A stretch of 64,000 bases of DNA. Origin: Nocardioides sp. URHA0020. GTDB lineage: Bacteria > Actinomycetota > Actinomycetes > Propionibacteriales > Nocardioidaceae. Shown here one piece after another: positions 33,415-41,806 of the stretch. The notes below the pieces were generated by a model. That model was not told where the DNA came from. It made no database searches and was given only the letters and a program-made list of their open reading frames with translations. The DNA lies in the NCBI RefSeq assembly GCF_000620705.1, contig NZ_KK211171.1, forward strand, positions 141,143-205,142, given 5' to 3'. The stretch's first letter is position 1, and every line of letters begins with the position of its first letter. Made by a program: the position numbers and the translations under genes.

Positions 33415-34407
33415 TCAGGACAGGTTGGCGGCGGCGGCCCTCAGCAGGGCGAGCGACGAGCGCGCCCACGCCGGCGAGGCTCCGGCCAGCCCGCAGGTCG
33501 GGCTCAGCACCAGCCGCTCCCCCACCTCGGTGGGGTCGAGCCCGAGCATGTCGAGCCAGCGCAGCACCCGCTCGGTGAGCTCGGTCTCCGTCGGCGCCGT
33601 CGCGGGGTCGAGGGTGGGTACGACGCCGAGCGCCACCGTGTCCCCGGCCTCGAGCGCCTCACCGAGCGCGTCGTGGTCGGCGGCCGTCATCAGCCCCAGG
33701 TCGACCGCCAGACCGCGCGCGCCCGACGTGCGCAGCAGCGCCAGCGGGGTCCCCGCCGCGCACGTGTGCACCCACGGCTCCGCCCCGGACCCGGTGACGG
33801 CGTCGAGCACCCAGGCCAGCGCCTCGGACGCCTCGGGCGGGTGCACCATCCGGTGCCGGCCGAAGCCGGAGGCGGTCGGCACCTTCGCGCCGAGCACGGC
33901 TGCGAGCGCCGGCTCGTCGACCTGCACGACGAGGCGGTCGACGCCCGGCAGGCGGCGGCGTACGTCGGCGACGTGGGTCCGCAGCCCCTCGGCCAGCGCC
34001 TGCGCCAGCTCGCGCCGGGCACCGAAGTCGCTGAGCACCTTGTCGCCACGGGGCTTCTCGACCGTCGCGGCGAGGGTCCACGGGCCGGCGACCTGGATCT
34101 TGAAGGCCCCGGTGTCGCCGGCGGTGAGGTCCTCGAGGGTGTCGAGGTCCTGGCCGAGCAGGCTGCGCGCGCGTCGGTGGTCGACCCCCGGCGCGTCGGT
34201 GAGCCGCCAGCCGGCCGGCTGCAGGTCCGCGCCGAGGTCGGCCATCACGGCCAGCGCCCGCCCGGTCATGGTCGCGGTCGCGCCGCGACCGGGGACCTCC
34301 GGTAGGTGCGGCAGGTCGGGCAGCTGGTCGAGGACGAGCCGGACCGCGTCGTCGTACGCCGCCTGGTCCTCCCCGGGCATCGACCCGATGCCGGTGGCGA
34401 TCGTCAT
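33415..34407 (-). CDS. MetE C-terminal-domain-like cobalamin-independent methionine synthase
   Basis: 330 aa, so only the catalytic C-terminal barrel of MetE (full enzyme about 750 aa). Zinc ligands are visible: His214 and Cys216 in WVHTCAAG, and Cys305 in LSPTCGLAGA. It would move a methyl group to a thiol such as homocysteine; short 'core MetE' forms may use a methyl-corrinoid or another donor rather than methyl-folate. ATG overlaps the mnmA stop (ATGA), the last gene of an iscS-mnmA-metE-like operon tied to sulfur chemistry. Confidence 0.8.
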   Translation of the reverse strand: MTIATGIGSMPGEDQAAYDDAVRLVLDQLPDLPHLPEVPGRGATATMTGRALAVMADLGADLQPAGWRLTDAPGVDHRRARSLLGQDLDTLEDLTAGDTGAFKIQVAGPWTLAATVEKPRGDKVLSDFGARRELAQALAEGLRTHVADVRRRLPGVDRLVVQVDEPALAAVLGAKVPTASGFGRHRMVHPPEASEALAWVLDAVTGSGAEPWVHTCAAGTPLALLRTSGARGLAVDLGLMTAADHDALGEALEAGDTVALGVVPTLDPATAPTETELTERVLRWLDMLGLDPTEVGERLVLSPTCGLAGASPAWARSSLALLRAAAANLS

Positions 34408-35510
34408 GCGCTCACTCTCTCCGCGACCGCGATGGTCGCGGAGCCGACCACCCGGCTGCCGTCGTAGAGGACCGCGGCCTGGCCGGGGGCGATGCCGTAC
34501 GCCGGGTCGAGCAGCTCGATGTCGACACCGTCGTCGGTCACCGCGACGACGGCTCGGTGCTCGTCGCCGTGCGCACGCAGCTGGACCGTGACGCCGGGAC
34601 CCTCGAGCCGGTCGGGCACGGAGCCGCACCAGCGCGGGCGGATGCCGCGGATCCGGGCGACCGCGAGCCGCTCACGGGGCCCGACCGTGACGGCGCCCGA
34701 GACCGGCTCGATGTCGAGCACGAAGCGCGGCTTGCCGTCCGGGGCGGGACGTCCGATCCGCAGGCCCTTGCGCTGGCCGATGGTGAAGCCGACCGTGCCG
34801 TCGTGCCGGCCCAGCACCTCGCCGCTCGCCTCGTCGAGGATCTCGCCGCCGTGGTTGGGCGCCCGGTCGCCGAGCTTCTCGCGCAGCCACCCCGCGTTGT
34901 CGCCGTCGGCGACGAAGCAGATGTCGTGACTGTCGGGCTTGTCGGCGACCAGCAGGCCGCGCTCGGCCGCCTCGCGGCGCACGTCGGGCTTCGTCGAGTC
35001 GCCGAGCGGGAAGAGCGAGTGCGCCAGCTGCTGCTGGTCGAGCACCCCCAGCACGTAGGACTGGTCCTTGCCGTGGTCGATCGCGCGGTGCATCTCGATC
35101 AGCCCGTCACCGCCGGTGCGCAGCTGCGCGTAGTGCCCGGTCGCGACCGCGTCGAAGCCGAGCGCGAGCGCCCGGTCGAGCACCGCCTCGAACTTGATCT
35201 TCTCGTTGCAGCGCAGGCAGGGGTTGGGCGTGCGGCCGGCGGCGTACTCGTCCATGAAGTCGACGACCACGTCCTGGTGGAAGCGCTCGGAGAGGTCCCA
35301 GACGTAGAACGGGATGCCGATCACGTCCGCGGCACGGCGAGCGTCGTTGGCGTCCTCGATCGTGCAGCAGCCGCGGGCACCGGAGCGGTACGACGCCGGG
35401 TTGCGCGAGAGCGCCAGGTGGATGCCCGTGACGTCGTGGCCGGCCTCGACCGCACGCGCCGCGGCGACGGCGGAGTCGACGCCGCCGGACATGGCAGCGA
35501 TGACCCTCAT
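34404..35510 (-). CDS. mnmA: tRNA 2-thiouridine(34) synthase
   Basis: 368 aa. PP-loop SGGVDS (8-13), catalytic Cys98 (TPNPCLRCN) and partner Cys197 (SHDICFVADG); the C-terminal beta domains are present. It adds sulfur to U34 of tRNA Lys/Glu/Gln using persulfide from a cysteine desulfurase, which is encoded immediately upstream with a 4-nt overlap. Complete and of normal length. Confidence 0.95.
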   Translation of the reverse strand: MRVIAAMSGGVDSAVAAARAVEAGHDVTGIHLALSRNPASYRSGARGCCTIEDANDARRAADVIGIPFYVWDLSERFHQDVVVDFMDEYAAGRTPNPCLRCNEKIKFEAVLDRALALGFDAVATGHYAQLRTGGDGLIEMHRAIDHGKDQSYVLGVLDQQQLAHSLFPLGDSTKPDVRREAAERGLLVADKPDSHDICFVADGDNAGWLREKLGDRAPNHGGEILDEASGEVLGRHDGTVGFTIGQRKGLRIGRPAPDGKPRFVLDIEPVSGAVTVGPRERLAVARIRGIRPRWCGSVPDRLEGPGVTVQLRAHGDEHRAVVAVTDDGVDIELLDPAYGIAPGQAAVLYDGSRVVGSATIAVAERVSA

Positions 35511-36688
35511 CTGTGGACGGCCCTGGCCCGTTCGACCACGGGGGCGATCGCCTCGACGACCGCGTCGACGTCCGCCCGGGTCGAGGTGTGCCCGAGCGAG
35601 AAGCGCAGCGAGTGTCGCGCCGCCTCGTGGTCGCGACCCATCGCGAGCAGCACGTGCGAGGGCTGCGGGACCCCGGCCGAGCAGGCGGAGCCGGTCGAGC
35701 ACTCGATGCCGCGGGCGTCGAGCAGCATCAGCAGCGAGTCGCCCTCGCACCCGGGGAAGCCCAGGTGGGCGTTGCCGGGCAGCCGCTCGCCGCCGTCGAG
35801 GGAGGCCCCGTGCAGGTGGGCGTCGGGGACCTGCTCGATGATCCGGCGCACCAGGTCGTCGCGCAGCCCCGAGACCCGGGCGGCGTGCTCGGCCTGCTGC
35901 TTGACCGCCAGCTCGACGGCCGCGGCGAAGCCGGCGATCGCGGGCGGGTCGATGGTGCCGCTGCGGATGTCGCGCTCCTGACCGCCACCGTGCACGAGCG
36001 GGGTGACCTCCAGCTCACGGCGTACGACGAGCGCGCCCACCCCGAAGGGACCGCCGACCTTGTGCCCGCTCAGGGTCAGTGCGTCGACGCCGGAGCGGGC
36101 GAACGCCACCGGCACCGAGCCGACCGCCTGCACGGCGTCGGTGTGCACCGGGATCCCGTGCTCGGCGGCGATCGCGACGACCTCGTCGATCGGCTGCAGC
36201 GTGCCGACCTCGTTGTTGGCCCACATCACGGAGATCAGCGCGACCGAGCCGGGGTCGCGCTCGACCGCTGCTCGCAGCGCGTCGACGTCGAGCCGGCCGT
36301 GGGTGTCGACGGCGAGCGGCCAGATCGCAGCGCCCTCCGTCTCCTCGAGCCAGTGCAGCGGGTCGAGCACGGCGTGGTGCTCGACCGCCGTGGCGAGGAT
36401 GCGGGTGCGACGCGGGTCGGCGGCGCGCCGCGACCAGTAGACGCCCTTGAGCGCCAGGTTGTCGGCCTCGGTGCCGCCGGAGGTGAAGACGACCTCGCCC
36501 GGTCGGCAGTCCAGGGCCTGGGCGATCGTCTCCCGAGCCTCCTCGACGACGCGCCGGGCGTGGCGCCCCGACGCGTGCAGGGAGCTCGGGTTGCCGACCT
36601 CGAGCAGGTGCGCGACCATCGCGTCGACCGCCGCCGGGACCATCGGAGTGGTCGCAGCGTGGTCGAGGTAGACGGTCCGGGCGCTCAT
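35507..36688 (-). CDS. Cysteine desulfurase (IscS/NifS family)
   Basis: 393 aa PLP enzyme giving persulfide sulfur from cysteine. Start YLDHAATTPM; PLP lysine K210 in LSGHKVGGP; HTDAVQ; persulfide loop C336 in STGSACSAG (short-loop IscS-type). Its stop overlaps the mnmA start, so it most likely feeds tRNA thiolation. A TACGCT -10-like hexamer lies about 10 nt before the ATG. No iscU/suf genes lie nearby. Confidence 0.94.
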   Translation of the reverse strand: MSARTVYLDHAATTPMVPAAVDAMVAHLLEVGNPSSLHASGRHARRVVEEARETIAQALDCRPGEVVFTSGGTEADNLALKGVYWSRRAADPRRTRILATAVEHHAVLDPLHWLEETEGAAIWPLAVDTHGRLDVDALRAAVERDPGSVALISVMWANNEVGTLQPIDEVVAIAAEHGIPVHTDAVQAVGSVPVAFARSGVDALTLSGHKVGGPFGVGALVVRRELEVTPLVHGGGQERDIRSGTIDPPAIAGFAAAVELAVKQQAEHAARVSGLRDDLVRRIIEQVPDAHLHGASLDGGERLPGNAHLGFPGCEGDSLLMLLDARGIECSTGSACSAGVPQPSHVLLAMGRDHEAARHSLRFSLGHTSTRADVDAVVEAIAPVVERARAVHR

Positions 36689-36710
36689 GGCAACGACCAG
36701 CGTACGGCTG

Positions 36711-37175
36711 TCAACCCGAGACCGCCGAGGCGAGGTTGCCCAGCGAGTCCTCCAGTGCCGACACCGGGACCAGCGGGAAGCCGATCTGGGCGAGCAGCGC
36801 CCGGTCGGTGACCTTGCCCCAGTCGTAGGTCAGCGTGACCGCCGTGGCCTCGGACCCCTCGGGCGTCAGCTCCCAGACCCACTCCCATCCGGGCGGCTCG
36901 GTGCCGGCCGGAGCGGTCTGCCAGGCGAGCAGGTGGTTCTTGTCGTAGCCGGTGACCGTGTTGTCCGTCTGGTAGTCACCCCCCATGTGGGGCCCGGACA
37001 TGTTCATCCGGAAGACCTGCCCGGTGCCGGTGATGCGGTCGGACCTCTCGTCGCTGAGGACGAAGCCGGATCCGTCGAGCTCGGCGTGGCGCTCCGGGTT
37101 CGACAGGACGTCGAACAGGGCCTGCGAGGAGGCGTCGATGGTGCGCTGGACGGAGATGCTCGTGTCGGTGGTCAT
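36711..37175 (-). CDS. SRPBCC-fold (polyketide cyclase/START-like) protein
   Basis: 154 aa. Begins SISVQRTIDASSQALFDVLSNPERHAELDGSG and ends with FPLVPVSALEDSLGNLA, the pattern of SRPBCC proteins with one long C-terminal helix and a hydrophobic pocket. ATG has a GGTGGAGGC ribosome-binding site. Ligand unknown; probably cytosolic lipid or aromatic binding. 22 bp upstream of iscS and may be co-transcribed with it. Confidence 0.8.
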   Translation of the reverse strand: MTTDTSISVQRTIDASSQALFDVLSNPERHAELDGSGFVLSDERSDRITGTGQVFRMNMSGPHMGGDYQTDNTVTGYDKNHLLAWQTAPAGTEPPGWEWVWELTPEGSEATAVTLTYDWGKVTDRALLAQIGFPLVPVSALEDSLGNLASAVSG

Positions 37176-37272
37176 GCCTCCACCGTTGCTCGCGACCTCG
37201 GCGAACTCAAGGTCCCGGACGGACGACGCCCCGCGCCGGACGTGGCGAGCGGCCCCCGTGTCGCGCTGAAGG

Positions 37273-38235
37273 TCACTTCATCGCGACGGTCGCCACCACC
37301 CCACGGTGGTCGCTGCCGGGCACGGCGACGGTGCCCTGGTCGAGCGCCGCCAGCCGGTCGCCGACCAGGACGTGGTCGATCTGCGCGAGCGGCATGCCCG
37401 CGACGTCGAAGACCCCCCGCGTCGGCCAGGTCGGCTGCCATCCCTGGTTGGCCAGCTCCCCCGCGTCGCGGTAGCCGGCGTCCGCCAGCGCGCGCATCGG
37501 GGCGTGGTCGACGGTCGCGTTGAAGTCGCCGACCACGAGGTCGGGCTCGAGCTCGGCCACCGTGCGGGCCACGACCGCCTGGTCGTCGTACCACCCGTCG
37601 GCGTCCGTGGGCGGGCGCGGATGGACGGCGGCCACCCTCAGGTCGCCCATCGAGAAGGTCCACCCGCCGAAGTACGTCGGCAGCGACGTCGCGTCAGAGA
37701 GCTGGACCCGCGAGAAGGCCATCGTCCCCGAGGCGCCGACGCCCGGAGCGCCGGCGCGGTAGGGCAGCAGGTCGCCGAGCCCGGCCCGGTCCATGTCCGC
37801 GAGGACCGCGAGGGTCACCTCCTGGACCACGAGCAGGTCGACGTGGGCCTCGGACGCCTCGCGGACGACCTCGATCCCGTCCGCGCTGCCGACGAGCAGG
37901 TTGGCGCTCATCACCACGATCTCGGCGGCGCCGTCCTCGGGCGGCGGGCTGGCGCCGGTCAGCTGCGGGGCGAACCACCAGGCGTGCAGGACCAGCCCGG
38001 CCACGGCGAGCAGGGCGACCGGCAGCGCCGCGGTCCGCCACCGGCGCCGCAGCAGGATCCGCGCCGCCACCAGCACCAGCGCGACGGCGTACAGCGCGAG
38101 CCCGAGGGGGGTGAAGGCCTCCACCTTGATCCAGAAGCCACCGCGGGGCTCGACCAGCCGGGTGAAGGTCAGCAGAAGGGCCGGGACGAGGCAGACGGCG
38201 ACGACCGACCAGAAGACCACCACCCGCGCACGCAC
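37273..38235 (-). CDS. Membrane-anchored endonuclease/exonuclease/phosphatase-family protein
   Basis: 320 aa. Three N-terminal membrane helices (about 5-25, 40-60, 70-90), then an EEP domain from about residue 105: metal ligands in VMSANLLVG and VVQEV, catalytic VVGDFNAT, and the final GSDHRGVVA. The domain would lie outside the cell. Members of this family cleave phosphodiesters in nucleic acids or lipids; the substrate is unknown. GTG 38235 chosen because TAGGTT precedes it by 7 nt. Confidence 0.82.
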   Translation of the reverse strand: MRARVVVFWSVVAVCLVPALLLTFTRLVEPRGGFWIKVEAFTPLGLALYAVALVLVAARILLRRRWRTAALPVALLAVAGLVLHAWWFAPQLTGASPPPEDGAAEIVVMSANLLVGSADGIEVVREASEAHVDLLVVQEVTLAVLADMDRAGLGDLLPYRAGAPGVGASGTMAFSRVQLSDATSLPTYFGGWTFSMGDLRVAAVHPRPPTDADGWYDDQAVVARTVAELEPDLVVGDFNATVDHAPMRALADAGYRDAGELANQGWQPTWPTRGVFDVAGMPLAQIDHVLVGDRLAALDQGTVAVPGSDHRGVVATVAMK

Positions 38236-38242
38236 GAGCCGC

Positions 38243-38248
38243 AACCTA
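38243..38248 (-). promoter_or_regulatory. -10 box of the EEP-protein gene (leaderless)
   Basis: TAGGTT on the minus strand, 7 nt before GTG 38235; it lies in the 30-bp gap after proB. Confidence 0.5.
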
Positions 38249-38265
38249 CCGGTCCGGGTGCTGCC

Positions 38266-39381
38266 TCAGAGCAGCACGAGGTCGTCGCGGTGCACGACCT
38301 CGCGCTCGTAGCCCGCGCCGAGCTCGCGCTTCAGGTCGCTGGAGGTGCGGCCGAGCAGCTGGGGCAGCTCCTCGGCGTCGAAGTTCACCAGGCCACGGGC
38401 GACCGGGGTGCCGTCGGGGTCCACGATGTCGACCGGCTCCCCGGCGTGGAACGTGCCCTCGACCGCGGTGATCCCCGCCGCGAGCAGCGACGCGCGACGC
38501 TCGACCACGGCGCGCACGGCGCCGGGGTCGAGCACGAGGCTGCCCTTGGGCTCGGTCGCGTGCGCCAGCCACAGCAGTCGCGTGGGCCGCCGGCGGCCGG
38601 TGGTGTGGAACAGGGTGCCGACCGGGTCGCCGGCCAGGGCCGCGCCGGCGTTGTCGGCGGAGGTCAGCACGACCGGGATGCCGGCACCGGTCGCGATCCG
38701 GGCCGCGTCGACCTTGGTCTGCATGCCGCCGGTGCCCAGGCCGGCGGCCCCGGTCCGGCCGATGCGTACGTCGCCGAGGTCGTCGACCGACCGCACGTCG
38801 GTGAGCATCGAGCTGGCCGGATCGCTCGGGTCGGCGTCGTACAGCCCGTCGACGTCGCTGAGCAGCACCAGCAGGTCGGCGTGCACCAGGTGGGCGACGA
38901 GGGCGGCCAGCCGGTCGTTGTCGCCGAACCGGATCTCGCTGGTCGCGACGGTGTCGTTCTCGTTGACGATCGGCAGCACGCCGTACTCGAGGAGCTTGGC
39001 GAAGGTCTGGTAGGCGTTGCGGTAGTGGGAGCGCCGGGTGACGTCGTCCACCGTCAGCAGCACCTGGCCCGCGATCACGCCGTGCCGGGCGAGCTCCTCG
39101 GTGTAGCGGTGCACCAGCAGGCCCTGGCCGACCGAGGCGGCCGCCTGCTGCGCGGGGAGCGCCTTCGGCCGCTTCTTCAGCCCCAGCGGCGCGAGCCCGG
39201 CAGCGATCGCGCCCGAGGACACCAGCACCACCTCCGCACCGCCGGTGCGGAGCTTGGCCAGCACGTCGACGAGGTCACGCATCCGCGCCGGGTCGATGCC
39301 GCCGGCGGCGGACGTCAAGGAGGAGGACCCGACCTTGACGACGATCCGCTTCGCCCCGGTCACCTCGGCGCGGGCGGTCAC
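38266..39381 (-). CDS. proB: Glutamate 5-kinase
   Basis: 371 aa. First step of proline synthesis, phosphorylating the gamma-carboxyl of glutamate. Amino-acid-kinase domain at about 10-260 (IVVKVGSSSLTSAAGG, VSSGAIAAG, NENDTVATSEIRFGDND, GTGGMQTKVDAA) and PUA domain at about 285-365. GTG start overlaps the obgE stop (GTGA). proA is not in the window. Confidence 0.95.
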   Translation of the reverse strand: MTARAEVTGAKRIVVKVGSSSLTSAAGGIDPARMRDLVDVLAKLRTGGAEVVLVSSGAIAAGLAPLGLKKRPKALPAQQAAASVGQGLLVHRYTEELARHGVIAGQVLLTVDDVTRRSHYRNAYQTFAKLLEYGVLPIVNENDTVATSEIRFGDNDRLAALVAHLVHADLLVLLSDVDGLYDADPSDPASSMLTDVRSVDDLGDVRIGRTGAAGLGTGGMQTKVDAARIATGAGIPVVLTSADNAGAALAGDPVGTLFHTTGRRRPTRLLWLAHATEPKGSLVLDPGAVRAVVERRASLLAAGITAVEGTFHAGEPVDIVDPDGTPVARGLVNFDAEELPQLLGRTSSDLKRELGAGYEREVVHRDDLVLL

Positions 39382-40913
39382 TTCCCGGGGTCGTTCTCGG
39401 CCCAGTCGGGGTCCTCGGCGCTGCCGATCTCGTACGACTTGGGGCCGTACGTCTCGGGCTTGTCCAGGCGACGGGCGACGTCGGCGCGGGTCTCGCCCTC
39501 GGCCCGCTCGGGCAGGGCCTCGTGGATCGCCCGGCGGCGGTGCGCGGCGGGACGGTCGTCGTCGAAGCGCTGGTCCTCGCCACGGCGGCTGAGGATCTCG
39601 ACGCCCGCGTCGATGCCGGGCTTGAAGTCGAAGACGACGGCGTTGTCGGGGTGGCCGATGAGCACGGCGTCGCCCTCCTCGGCACCCAGCTTGAGCAGCT
39701 GGGTCTCGACGCCGAGCCGGTTGAGCCGGTCGGCGAGGAAGCCGACGGCCTCGTCGTTGCTGAAGTCGGTCTGCCGGATCCAGCGCTCGGGCTTCTCGCC
39801 CCGCACCCGCCAGCCGTCCGGCGTCGAGGTGATCGCAAACTCCTCCTTGCCGTCGGCCGACGGCGGGCGCAGCACGATGCGGGTCGCCTCGACGGACGGC
39901 TTGGCCGCCCGCGCCGACTCGACGATGGAGGCCATCGCGAAGATCAGCTCGCGCATGCCCTCCCCCGACGCGGCCGAGACCTCGAAGACGTCGAGGCCGC
40001 GCTCGCGCAGCTCGTCGACCACGAAGCCGGCGATGTCGCGGCCGTCGGGGACGTCGATCTTGTTCAGCGCCACCAGGCGGGGCCGGTCCTCGAGCCCGCC
40101 GTACCGGCTGAGCTCGTTCTCGATGATGTCGAGGTCGTCCACCGGGTTGCGGCCCGGCTCGATGCTCGCGGCGTCGATGACGTGCACCAGCGCGGCGCAG
40201 CGCTCGATGTGGCGCAGGAAGTCGTGACCCAGGCCGCGGCCGTCGCTCGCGCCCTCGATCAGGCCGGGGACGTCGGCGACCGTGAAGGTCGTGTCGCCCG
40301 CGGTCACCACACCCAGGTTGGGCACCAGGGTGGTGAACGGGTAGTCGGCGATCTTGGGCCGGGCCCGCGAGATCGCGGCGATGACGCTGGACTTGCCGGC
40401 GCTCGGGAAGCCGACCAGACCGATGTCGGCGACGACCTTGAGCTCCAGGACGATCTCGAGCTCGTCGCCGGGCTCGCCCAGCAGCGCGAACCCGGGGGCC
40501 TTGCGCTTGGAGGAGGCGAGGGCGGCGTTGCCGAGCCCGCCGCGGCCGCCCTGGGCGACCACGAGCTCGGTGCCCGGGCCGACGAGGTCGGCCAGGACGT
40601 TGCCCTGCGGGTCGGTCACCAGGGTGCCGTCGGGGACGGGGAGCACCAGGTCGGCGCCGTGGCCGCCGTTCTTGTGGTCACCGGCTCCGTGGCCACCGGA
40701 CTCGGCGCTGCGCTTGGGGCTGTGGTGGTAGTCGATCAGGGTGGTGACGTCCTGGTCGACACGGAGGATCACGGAGCCGCCGGGGCCGCCGTTGCCTCCG
40801 TCGGGGCCGCCGAGCGGCTTGAACTTCTCACGGTGGACCGAGGCCACGCCGTGCCCGCCGCGGCCGGCGCTGATATGCAGCGACACCCGGTCGACGAAGG
40901 TGGGGACAGCCAT
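39378..40913 (-). CDS. obgE: Obg/CgtA GTPase
   Basis: 511 aa. Glycine-rich Obg fold at 1 to about 158 (DRVSLHISAGRGGHGVASVHREKF), G domain with GFPSAGKSSV, DVPGLIEGAS, NKIDVP, and the actinobacterial OCT domain at about 350-440 with an acidic tail. Acts in 50S ribosome assembly and stress control. ATG 40913 begins the conserved AVPTFVDRV; upstream in-frame residues are unlikely. Downstream of a terminator that follows rpmA. Confidence 0.96.
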   Translation of the reverse strand: MAVPTFVDRVSLHISAGRGGHGVASVHREKFKPLGGPDGGNGGPGGSVILRVDQDVTTLIDYHHSPKRSAESGGHGAGDHKNGGHGADLVLPVPDGTLVTDPQGNVLADLVGPGTELVVAQGGRGGLGNAALASSKRKAPGFALLGEPGDELEIVLELKVVADIGLVGFPSAGKSSVIAAISRARPKIADYPFTTLVPNLGVVTAGDTTFTVADVPGLIEGASDGRGLGHDFLRHIERCAALVHVIDAASIEPGRNPVDDLDIIENELSRYGGLEDRPRLVALNKIDVPDGRDIAGFVVDELRERGLDVFEVSAASGEGMRELIFAMASIVESARAAKPSVEATRIVLRPPSADGKEEFAITSTPDGWRVRGEKPERWIRQTDFSNDEAVGFLADRLNRLGVETQLLKLGAEEGDAVLIGHPDNAVVFDFKPGIDAGVEILSRRGEDQRFDDDRPAAHRRRAIHEALPERAEGETRADVARRLDKPETYGPKSYEIGSAEDPDWAENDPGK

Positions 40914-40969
40914 GGTTCTCAACTTTCGGTGGGTGAGGAGGTCGCTGGACAACCGACTCGGAAAACAAA

Positions 40970-41002
40970 GAAGGGCGGCCCCGGAGTTCAGGGACGCCCT
41001 TC
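40970..41002 (-). terminator. Rho-independent terminator or attenuator between rpmA and obgE
   Basis: On the minus strand, GAAGGGCG pairs with CGCCCTTC, followed by a run TTCTTTGTTTTCC. It is the one classical hairpin-plus-T-tract in the window, and would end or weaken the rplU-rpmA transcript before obgE. Confidence 0.8.
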
Positions 41003-41033
41003 GAAGGTGAAGCGAATGTGGGTGAGCGTCAGG

Positions 41034-41288
41034 TCACTCGCCCGGGACGATGTTGACGACGCGGCGACCGCGACGCGTGCCGAACTCGACGGCACCGCCG
41101 ACGAGCGCGAACAGGGTGTCGTCGCCGCCGCGGCCGACACCGGCGCCCGGGTGGAAGTGGGTGCCACGCTGGCGCACGATGATCTCGCCCGCGTTGACCA
41201 GCTGACCGCCGTACCGCTTGACGCCGAGGCGCTGGGAGTTTGAGTCGCGGCCGTTCTTGGTGGACGCCGCGCCCTTCTTGTGTGCCAT
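41034..41288 (-). CDS. rpmA: 50S ribosomal protein L27
   Basis: 84 aa. Canonical start AHKKGAASTKNGRDSNSQRLGVKRYGGQ whose N-terminus reaches the peptidyl-transferase centre; no leading cleavable extension. ATG has an AAGGAC site. Second gene of the rplU-rpmA operon. Confidence 0.98.
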   Translation of the reverse strand: MAHKKGAASTKNGRDSNSQRLGVKRYGGQLVNAGEIIVRQRGTHFHPGAGVGRGGDDTLFALVGGAVEFGTRRGRRVVNIVPGE

Positions 41289-41331
41289 GTCGTGTCCTTC
41301 AGTGAGTGCCTGGAGACCTCGAGCCCGGAGC

Positions 41332-41640
41332 TCAGAGGGAGATGTCGGTGACCTTGACCTGGGTGTACTTCTGGCGGTGACCCTGGCGCTTCTTGTAGCC
41401 GGTCTTGTTCTTGTACTTCTGGATGATGATCTTCGGGCCCTTGGTGGCGCCGAGGATCTCGACGGTCACCGACGCCTTGTCGAGCGCCTTCGCGTCCGAG
41501 GTGACGGTCTCACCGTCGACGACGAGGACCACGGGGAGGTTCACCGAGTCGCCGGCCGCCGTGGCGACCTTGTCGATCTCGATGACGTCGCCGACGGCAA
41601 CCTTCTGCTGCTTGGCGCCTGCGCGCACGATCGCGTACAC
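41332..41640 (-). CDS. rplU: 50S ribosomal protein L21
   Basis: 102 aa from GTG 41640 (YAIVRAGAKQQKVAVGD), ending HRQKYTQVKVTDISL. An ATG at 41655 would add five codons, but those codons contain AAGGAG at the right distance (7 nt) from the GTG, so the GTG is the true start and the length fits the family. Leader has a strong promoter and a hairpin. Confidence 0.96.
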   Translation of the reverse strand: MYAIVRAGAKQQKVAVGDVIEIDKVATAAGDSVNLPVVLVVDGETVTSDAKALDKASVTVEILGATKGPKIIIQKYKNKTGYKKRQGHRQKYTQVKVTDISL

Positions 41641-41719
41641 CGCGGTCTCCTTCATCGTTCTTCGGGCTGTTCAGGAACGTCTGGGTCTGGGGCGCAACGC
41701 TCGGCGCCGCACAGAGACA

Positions 41720-41738
41720 GTGCGCACGAAATGCGCAC
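41720..41738 (-). promoter_or_regulatory. Hairpin in the rplU leader
   Basis: GTGCGCA-TTTCG-TGCGCAC: perfect 7-bp stem with a 5-nt loop, starting about 9 nt after the -10 box, so near the 5' end of the mRNA. Could be a 5' stabiliser or a site for autoregulation by a ribosomal protein. Confidence 0.45.
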
Positions 41739-41747
41739 CGAGGTTCA

Positions 41748-41776
41748 ATAGTACGGATCCGGGCGACGTACGGCAA
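41748..41776 (-). promoter_or_regulatory. Housekeeping-type promoter of rplU-rpmA
   Basis: TTGCCG (41776-41771), 17-bp spacer, TACTAT (41753-41748). This is the best -35/-10 pair in the window and gives a 5' leader of about 100 nt. Confidence 0.75.
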
Positions 41777-41794
41777 AACTGCGGCCCGTCGCCC
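41761..41794 (-). terminator. Hairpin after rne overlapping the rplU promoter
   Basis: GGGCGACG pairs with CGTCGCCC (8 bp) around an 18-nt loop, 13 bp after the rne stop codon. The loop contains the -35 region of rplU, so termination and initiation share the same DNA. Confidence 0.5.
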
Positions 41795-41806
41795 GGACCC
41801 GGTGGC

